Positions 7,551 to 14,366 of a stretch of 14,366 nucleotides of DNA are shown here, one piece after another. The stretch comes from Myxococcales bacterium UBA1238 (lineage in GTDB: Bacteria > Myxococcota_A > Bradymonadia > UBA7976 > UBA1532). A model generated the notes under the pieces. It did not search any database. It saw only the letters and a program-made list of their open reading frames with translations, and was not told the DNA's origin. The translations under genes and the position numbers were made by a program. The stretch spans positions 17,194 to 31,559 of the forward strand of contig DBWM01000058.1 of NCBI GenBank assembly GCA_002309015.1, read 5' to 3'. Numbering within the stretch: the stretch's first letter is position 1; every line of letters begins with the position of its first letter.

Positions 7551-8130
7551 GCAGATCGAAGCCGTTGGATGATGTTATGGAAGAGGGTTGATGGCTCGTC
7601 GAAGGCCTTCGTTGAATCCCTGCAATGAGGTCGTGAGATGTTCAAAGCAATTTGTTGACCCTGCATCACTGTGTGGCTGCAAAATTAAACCCCTTCGATA
7701 AATCCATTCTCATTCACCTGAGATTGTAAAAGCAGTTAGATAAAGCATCCATAAAAGCATAAACCGGATTCAAATGCGTTTGCTGATTTGATGACGCGTT
7801 GTCAAAGCAGAATCGAAGGCCTTTGAAAAAATCATTGCTACAGGGTTGGGGCAGAATCGAAGGCCTTTGATCGGGGTTGGTGGTGATGATGAAGCAGAGT
7901 CGAAGGCCTTTGATCGGGGTTGGTGGTGATGATGGAGCAGAGTTGAAGCTGTTTGAACGATCATTGCGATGAAGATGGGGGGACATCGAAGCGGTTTTTC
8001 GTTGCACAGGCTTCGCAACAGATCCCCGTTCACGCGCCTGGAACCTGTGACGGTACGGCATCAAAGGACGTAGGAAGGCGTTCGATAAAGGCGTGAAGCG
8101 GAGGGGTGAGGTCGGTGAAGAGGTTTCAGG
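7551..8130. repeat. Degenerate tandem array, 43-44-bp period, about 14 units around a near-palindrome
   Basis: The unit core is TCGAAGGCCTTTGAT, whose first 14 bases match their own reverse complement at 12 positions. Cores begin at 7556, 7599, 7642, 7685, 7727, 7770, 7813, 7857, 7900, 7943, 7986, about 8030, 8072 and 8115, so steps are 42-44 bp throughout. Hand-counted matches to the 15-base core are 12, 13, 10, 10, 9, 11, 14, 15, 15, 10, 9, 7, 11 and 8. The units at 7851 and 7894 are almost identical over their full length. The segments between cores are related only in the central copies. The period is not a multiple of three, so the array is not a repeat protein. It lies between the lipoprotein stop codon and a terminator-like hairpin on the same strand. 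Confidence 0.75.
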
Positions 8131-8144
8131 AGGGGAGGGTGCGA

Positions 8145-10688
8145 CTACTCAGCAGCGCGAACTTCCAGTTTCCAGGCGTTGTTGCTGCTGTAACCGTTCG
8201 AAGAACCGTCTCCACCATAGCCGTCATTGGTGTCACAGGGCGTCCAGTAGGCGCAGATATCGGAGACCGATCCGCTGTATGAGAACTCGCAATCGGTTGA
8301 AACCATACCGATCAGATCGTAGTTGCCCGCCCGAGGCGCCTGGAAGGTGAGGCTGTACTCGGAATGGGTGGGCGCCGAAGCGTCGGTAAACTGCTCATTC
8401 CTTCTGGCAGGGGTCGTCCAAATCCATTTGCTGCGGTCGCTGATCGGTGTGCCCTGGGGGGCGAAGGCAAATTTCACGACGGCGGTCTTGGATCCTGCCA
8501 CCATCATACCGCTGTTACTCATGTCGAGCCTCAGGTAGGCGGTGATCTCTTCGCCTTCGACGGCATAACCAGGTACCTTCGTCTCGGCCCACTGGAACCT
8601 GCACCAGTCTACAGCCTTGACACATTGGCCGCCTCTACAGATGTTAGCGGCGGATGACGCGTCGCAGTCTGCATTTGAATTGCATGAGCCGCTGGTGCAT
8701 GCGGCTACCCCATCGATCTCTCCGCAGTCCTGACCCCGTTCGTAGCCGCAATAGAAGGCCGACGAAGAGTCTACACAAGCGACCCCAATGTTGGTGGTGC
8801 AGGCTGCATTGTCGTAGGAGGTGAGGGTACCGCCTGTGCAGACCGGTTTCTTGGCGCAGGAACGGTAGACGGGCGCTTCATGCCCACAGGTATTATCGCT
8901 TCCACAGACGCCCTTCTCCTCGTAATAGCCGTTCATATAGGGTTCGCAGCTGTTCCGATCCGAGCATCCCCCGTCGCATCCGGTCGGATTGTTCTTGCAT
9001 GTGGGCAGTCCGTACTCGATCTTACAGGTTTGATTGGACTCGCACTCAAAGACGACGACGCTTCCATCGGGTTCGCAGTTCCCTGTCTGCTCGTTGCAGG
9101 TATAACGAGGCGTTGTGACGATGGAACGATCGTCTTCCGAACATTTGGATTCGCGCGTTGCACATTGTCCGCATGCACTGTAGACGGTGAGCGTACCGGT
9201 ATGTTCGGGCGAGAAAACGTTGGCGCCGTCGTCACAAACCCCTGACTTGCAGTTCCCCTGCGTTGCATCGTAGTCGCATAAGGTCCAGTGCTGACCTCCA
9301 TCAGCGCTCACCTTGCCGAAGAAAGCATATTGACCGATGCCCAGATTCTTGATCCCTTCGGGTTGAACGACCATGTATTCGTCATGATTCGGTTCACTCG
9401 TTCGATCAAACCGCGTATTGAAGGTCATGGGCGCGCAATCCATCGAAGATGTAGCATCCAGAGGCTGATAAGGCGACCAGCAGAACTCGACTTTCATGTT
9501 GTTGTCGGGCTCGTTGTCTCCGGTGACCCCTTCCTCATAGAGCCTCACGTAGGCGTTCAGGCTTTCACCCTTCTTGATCGAAGTCTCTTGTGGATACTGC
9601 AACCTGCACCAGTCGACCGTATTAGGCGGATACTGGCATTGACCCTGCTTGCATTCGACGTTTCCAACGCAATCCTGGGGCGTGATACAGCAGCCCTCAG
9701 TGTGATAACTGCAGGTGTGATCGTTGCAGAGACCATGTCCCCATTCGCAGGCATTGTTTCCATAGCAGTCGTCATTGTTGTTGCAGGCCACACAACGGTG
9801 TTCGTCGGTCAGACAAACCTTTCCGATGCTGCTCATCGCGCAGTCGCGGTCTTCCGTGCACCAGCCTTCGGTGGTTTCATAATGGCATGTACCCGCCTCT
9901 TTGCCATTGCTTGAGCAGGTTGCCGTCTTTCCCAGGATGACGGGACAGGGCGACGCCTCGTTGCAGCAGTCCGTTTTGCGCTCAGAACCGCATTTGTTGC
10001 CCTCGCAGGTGGGCTCGAAACAACCGTCCTCTACCGTACAATCGCTGGGTTGATTGCATTGACAAGGCTCGCCCGACACCTTGCATTCGCCTCCAACGCA
10101 TTCCACGGTTTGACAGGAGGAGGGTGCTGTGCATTGCGAGGTCTTTTGACATTGAACGCATTCGTTCCCGTTCTGACTGCAATAGGGTTTATCTTTGTCG
10201 GTGCAGTCATTGCTGTCTAAGCAGCAATCGGGACCGTTGTCCGGCTTTTCGGCGCAGCGGTTGTAATCATCGTATGACTCGCAAACATATTTCTTGCAGG
10301 CGTTGGCGGTCAGGTGATCGCAATCGTTCTCATTTTCGCAGCAACCAGACAGCGTGTAATATTCACATTTGCCCTTGACGCAAGAAGGTTCCTGGCAGGC
10401 TGAACCCCCCTTGCATTCGCTGGCAACCGAACATTCTTCCTTCGGTCCGCTGTCTTCGGAAGCGTCGGATGAGCTGCCGTCAGTGGTCGCGTCCTGGGTA
10501 GCGGCGTCGGAGGTGGCGTCTTGGGTAGCGGCGTCGGATGTAGCGGCGTCCTGGGTTGCGGAATCCCCGTAGGGATTGGAGGGCTCGCTGTCTCTCGTAA
10601 TGGCGTCTTTGGCATCTTCTTCATCTGCACAGGCAAACGCAAACGCGCAAAGGCAAGCCCATAAACCAAACAGGCCGAAATGTTTCAT
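8145..10688 (-). CDS. Cys-rich lipoprotein with a duplicated beta-rich module
   Basis: An 847-residue exported protein of unknown function. Residues 1-19 are a lipoprotein-type signal (MKHFGLFGLW, then FAFA) with C20 as the probable lipidated Cys; the lipobox AFAC is acceptable but not ideal. Residues 21-85 are a low-complexity Ala/Asp/Thr/Ser tether. Residues 86-357 are densely Cys-rich with repeated DC, CC and GxC patterns. Residues 358-502 form a module starting VDWCRLQ and ending GTLTV. Residues 503-692 are a second Cys-rich block. Residues 693-843 form a second module starting VDWCRFQ and ending near LEV. The modules resemble a beta-sandwich I recall from large myxobacterial secreted proteins (NDEYxxxx, GxYxxxxxVSxDGGxxWTxCD). 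ATG 10688 is preceded by AGGAGA (10693-10698). It is preceded by the EF-G terminator and so is probably transcribed on its own. Confidence 0.85.
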   Translation of the reverse strand: MKHFGLFGLWACLCAFAFACADEEDAKDAITRDSEPSNPYGDSATQDAATSDAATQDATSDAATQDATTDGSSSDASEDSGPKEECSVASECKGGSACQEPSCVKGKCEYYTLSGCCENENDCDHLTANACKKYVCESYDDYNRCAEKPDNGPDCCLDSNDCTDKDKPYCSQNGNECVQCQKTSQCTAPSSCQTVECVGGECKVSGEPCQCNQPSDCTVEDGCFEPTCEGNKCGSERKTDCCNEASPCPVILGKTATCSSNGKEAGTCHYETTEGWCTEDRDCAMSSIGKVCLTDEHRCVACNNNDDCYGNNACEWGHGLCNDHTCSYHTEGCCITPQDCVGNVECKQGQCQYPPNTVDWCRLQYPQETSIKKGESLNAYVRLYEEGVTGDNEPDNNMKVEFCWSPYQPLDATSSMDCAPMTFNTRFDRTSEPNHDEYMVVQPEGIKNLGIGQYAFFGKVSADGGQHWTLCDYDATQGNCKSGVCDDGANVFSPEHTGTLTVYSACGQCATRESKCSEDDRSIVTTPRYTCNEQTGNCEPDGSVVVFECESNQTCKIEYGLPTCKNNPTGCDGGCSDRNSCEPYMNGYYEEKGVCGSDNTCGHEAPVYRSCAKKPVCTGGTLTSYDNAACTTNIGVACVDSSSAFYCGYERGQDCGEIDGVAACTSGSCNSNADCDASSAANICRGGQCVKAVDWCRFQWAETKVPGYAVEGEEITAYLRLDMSNSGMMVAGSKTAVVKFAFAPQGTPISDRSKWIWTTPARRNEQFTDASAPTHSEYSLTFQAPRAGNYDLIGMVSTDCEFSYSGSVSDICAYWTPCDTNDGYGGDGSSNGYSSNNAWKLEVRAAE
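10489..10570 (-). repeat. Imperfect tandem DNA repeat coding the lipoprotein tether
   Basis: Copies of GCGTC(C/T)TGGGT(A/T)GCGG (+ strand) start at 10489, 10516 and 10546, giving steps of 27 and 30 bp. They encode the repeated Asp-Ala-Thr-Gln type peptide next to the lipidated Cys. In-frame steps allow the tether to change length without a frameshift. Confidence 0.7.
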
Positions 10689-10719
10689 GGTTTCTCCTCG
10701 GGCGAACTGTTGCACTGCA

Positions 10720-10749
10720 TTTTTAACGCGAAGCGTGGAGTGTCGGCAA
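10720..10749 (-). promoter_or_regulatory. Possible promoter of the lipoprotein gene
   Basis: On the - strand, TTGCCG (10744-10749) lies 18 bp before TAAAAA (10720-10725). Each gives 4 of 6 consensus bases. The position, about 30 bp before the start codon and downstream of the EF-G terminator, is sensible, but the match is weak. Confidence 0.3.
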
Positions 10750-10850
10750 CTGTTTGCAGGTTGGAAGGTTGCAAAGCGGAGAGCTCACAAAGCTCCATGT
10801 AAACTGCACCCTGCACGGCCCCTCCTTCCCCAAAAAGCCTCTCAGAAAAC

Positions 10851-10881
10851 AAAAAAGCCCGGAAGGATCCCCTCCAGGCTT
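10851..10881 (-). terminator. Intrinsic terminator of the EF-G gene
   Basis: Read on the - strand, a 12-bp stem (plus coordinates 10870-10881 with 10855-10866, two G-U pairs) with a 3-nt loop is followed directly by a U-run (A-run at 10851-10854 on the + strand). It starts 34 bp after the EF-G stop codon and separates EF-G from the lipoprotein gene. Confidence 0.8.
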
Positions 10882-10915
10882 CTTTAAATCGACCTCGGCC
10901 CTGCGGCCTGAGAAC

Positions 10916-13009
<2,094 letters not shown>

Positions 13010-13015
13010 GGTCAA

Positions 13016-13020
13016 CTCCT
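13016..13020 (-). promoter_or_regulatory. Ribosome binding site that decides the EF-G start
   Basis: AGGAG abuts a TTG codon at 13015 with no space, so that TTG cannot be the start. It lies 6 nt before GTG at 13009, the normal distance. The protein then begins with Met-Ile-Thr-Asp. Confidence 0.75.
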
Positions 13021-13037
13021 GAGTTAAGAATCGGCGC

Positions 13038-13065
13038 AGTGTAGGCAGCAGCTTTGCGGAATCAA
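13038..13065 (-). promoter_or_regulatory. Possible promoter of the EF-G gene
   Basis: On the - strand, TTGATT (13060-13065) and TACACT (13038-13043) are 16 bp apart, each with 4 of 6 consensus bases. They lie in the 120-bp gap between the methyltransferase stop and the EF-G start, 28 bp upstream of the start codon. The methyltransferase and EF-G may also be cotranscribed. Confidence 0.4.
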
Positions 13066-13129
13066 GCTTTGCAGCGTCACGAATTGTGCGTCATCTGCGT
13101 GAGGTGCAACTTGCGGGCGATGTGGCGTT

Positions 13130-14218
13130 TTATGCGATGGGGCCGACAGTTGCGTTGGGGGCGATGCGCCAGAGGGTGACGGGGAGTCCGCCATTTTGAA
13201 GGGCGACGCTGCCCTCGATATGGTGATGGGATCCTGCGGGCGGGGCGCCCCGGTGCCTGGGGCAGAGGATGGCAGCGGACCATTTGGGGCAGCGATCGAG
13301 CAGCATCGCGAGGCGTTCGTAAGCGATCTCCTGGCCCTGGGCGCGCCGGTCGTAAGGTGGATTGCATAAAATGAGGCCCCGTTCGGCTTCGGGGATCGGG
13401 AAGGCAGCGGCATCCTGCCTCGAGAAGGCGATTTGCACCCCGGCGCGCTCCGCGTTTTTTTGTGCGGCGTTTAAGGCGGGCAGGCTGCGATCGCCGCCGA
13501 GGATGGGGATCGGATGCGGGGGGAATGCGGGCATTTGAGGTTTGGGGCCAAGGTTCCAGCGGTCGCAATCGAAGCTGCGCAGTCTTCCGGGCGGTAACCC
13601 CAGCGCGCGCGCCGCCGCCTCGATCGCAAACGTGCCGCTCCCGCACATGGGATCGACGATGGCCTGAACCGGTCCAAACCCTTCGGCAAAGGCGAGGGCG
13701 ATCTCCAGAATCCCCGCCGCCAGCGTCTCGCGCAAAGGCGCCGGCCCGTTTTGAAGGCGCCATCCGCGCTTATGCAGAAGCTCGCCCGAGGTATCGAGGC
13801 TCAGCGTGCAGACGTCGCGATCGATGCGCGCCAAAAGGAGGCTCCCCGCACTCGGATCCCGCAGCGCCTCAAGCTGTGTCCAAAGCCGCTCCTCCACCGC
13901 CCCGCTGTGATAGAGCCGGGATTTGTGACAGCTCACCTCGATCTTCGAAATGCGCGCCTTCTGGGGAAACGCGAGGGCTTTGGCCTGCGCCAGATCCTCA
14001 AACTTTGCGGCCTTAAAGGAGCCCAGCCGCATCACAATGCGCGTCGGGATCGCGAGCATGCGGTTTGCAACCCGGGGATCGCCCTCAAAGGTCACGCCCG
14101 CATCATCGATCGACTGCAGCTGAAAGCCCGCCCGCTGCAATTCCTGAGCCGCCGCCTTCGAGAGCCCCGGCGCCGTGACGGCAAACAACTGTTTCAAAGG
14201 GTTCGATGAAACGCCCAT
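13130..14218 (-). CDS. THUMP-type class I RNA methyltransferase, RlmL-like
   Basis: A 362-residue cytosolic protein that probably transfers a methyl group from S-adenosylmethionine to a guanine in rRNA (N2-methylguanine in characterised RlmL-type enzymes) or tRNA. The N-terminal about 155 residues fit a ferredoxin-like plus THUMP RNA-binding region (LFAVTAPGLSKAAAQEL). SGELLHKRGWR and LRETLAAGIL are the usual link into the catalytic part. DPMCGSGTF (189-197) is the SAM-binding motif I, and NPPY (286-289) is the motif IV seen in enzymes that modify exocyclic amines. The size equals the RlmL half of the fused E. coli RlmKL. ATG 14218 has only a weak Shine-Dalgarno (GGAT), but an in-frame stop lies 13 bp upstream, so the start cannot move far out. 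TrmN-type tRNA specificity is an alternative. Confidence 0.88.
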   Translation of the reverse strand: MGVSSNPLKQLFAVTAPGLSKAAAQELQRAGFQLQSIDDAGVTFEGDPRVANRMLAIPTRIVMRLGSFKAAKFEDLAQAKALAFPQKARISKIEVSCHKSRLYHSGAVEERLWTQLEALRDPSAGSLLLARIDRDVCTLSLDTSGELLHKRGWRLQNGPAPLRETLAAGILEIALAFAEGFGPVQAIVDPMCGSGTFAIEAAARALGLPPGRLRSFDCDRWNLGPKPQMPAFPPHPIPILGGDRSLPALNAAQKNAERAGVQIAFSRQDAAAFPIPEAERGLILCNPPYDRRAQGQEIAYERLAMLLDRCPKWSAAILCPRHRGAPPAGSHHHIEGSVALQNGGLPVTLWRIAPNATVGPIA

Positions 14219-14235
14219 ATTTTTATCCGCTCAAA

Positions 14236-14366
14236 ATGGGTCCGCAGCTTACGCGAGAAACCGCCCGGGCGTTACGTCTTTTTTGCAAAGGCGCCCCGAA
14301 ACGTCCGCCGCTGCTTCTGCATGGGAGCAATGTGAACCCTGAGCGTCCGTGGTCGGTTTTGCAGGG
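14236..14366 (+). CDS. Possible 5' end of an unidentified + strand gene (runs off the window)
   Basis: An ATG at 14236 opens a frame that stays open to the window end (43 codons). It begins MGPQLTRETARALRLFCKG and continues with KRPPLLLHGSNV. The peptide looks protein-like, and no longer gene covers this stretch on the other strand. The start lies only 17 bp from the divergent methyltransferase start, with no clear Shine-Dalgarno. A later GTG at 14332, with GGGAG just upstream, is an alternative start. No family recognised. Confidence 0.35.
   Translation, partial: MGPQLTRETARALRLFCKGAPKRPPLLLHGSNVNPERPWSVLQ

Larger units (their letters stand above)
7298..8144. other. 847-bp gene-free interval
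   Basis: Going from left to right it holds the leader and promoter of the YgjV/GNAT gene (7298-7400), a terminator-like hairpin (7398-7453), about 95 bp with nothing recognisable, and the 43-bp periodic array (7551 to about 8130). Open frames on the - strand across the array change frame at every unit and look spurious. No tRNA, small RNA family or transposon end was recognised. Confidence 0.7.

Noticed and set aside
7807..7980. The array as a CRISPR locus
   Set aside because: Intervals between cores are not unique spacers but related sequences, cores are degenerate, and no cas gene is present.
7714..8064. Open frames on the - strand across the 43-bp array, with repeated KGLRFC and KAFDSA peptides
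   Set aside because: The period of 43-44 bp shifts frame at each unit, so the same DNA appears in several frames. No ribosome binding site or stable protein pattern.
10780..10797. Small hairpin with GAGCT/AGCTC arms between EF-G and the lipoprotein gene
   Set aside because: Only 5 bp of perfect stem and no U-run on either strand; likely chance.
13010..13015. TTG start for EF-G two codons upstream
   Set aside because: The Shine-Dalgarno AGGAG directly abuts the TTG; only GTG 13009 has correct spacing.
13050..13072. Direct repeat AGCTTTGC in two copies 15 bp apart at the EF-G promoter
   Set aside because: Eight-base repeat with two copies only; too short to call an operator.

Overview
The window looks like a chromosomal segment from a Myxococcota-type bacterium (former Deltaproteobacteria). 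Three things suggest this. A very large secreted protein carries many MopE-type putative metal-binding repeats and ends in a MYXO-CTERM-like sorting tail. A Cys-rich lipoprotein carries modules of a kind I associate with myxobacterial secreted proteins. The EF-G belongs to the mitochondrial EF-G1/spdEFG1-like branch. Most coding DNA is GC-rich (about 60% in the lines I counted). The lineage below phylum cannot be fixed from this sequence.

Layout, left to right. (1) The 3' end of mfd (+, 1-759). (2) A 211-bp gap with a probable extended -10 promoter. (3) A 5.1-kb gene (+, 971-6067) for a secreted, multi-repeat, Cys/Asp-rich surface protein. (4) A small HD-domain nucleotidase-like gene (+, 6124-6624), whose end overlaps by 17 bp the end of (5) a convergent membrane protein with a YgjV-like N-terminus and a GNAT-like C-terminus (-, 6608-7297). 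(6) An 847-bp gene-free gap. It holds a terminator-like hairpin and a degenerate tandem array with a 43-bp period, about 14 units centred on a near-palindrome. (7) A Cys-rich lipoprotein with a duplicated beta-rich module (-, 8145-10688). (8) A strong intrinsic terminator, then EF-G (-, 10916-13009). (9) A THUMP-type RNA methyltransferase related to RlmL (-, 13130-14218). (10) At the right edge, the possible start of a divergent + strand gene.

How the parts fit. mfd, EF-G and the methyltransferase are housekeeping genes for DNA repair, translation and RNA modification. They bracket two large envelope proteins that probably act on or outside the cell surface. No operon joins all of them. The - strand block has its own terminators and promoters: EF-G ends at a hairpin, and the lipoprotein transcript probably runs through the 43-bp array to the hairpin near 7400.

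The most unusual items are the phased 43-bp array, the sharp composition change inside the big MopE-like gene (about 41-43% GC near the 5' end against about 60% in the repeats), and the duplicated module in the lipoprotein. I see no CRISPR array, tRNA, rRNA, insertion sequence or recognisable defence system.
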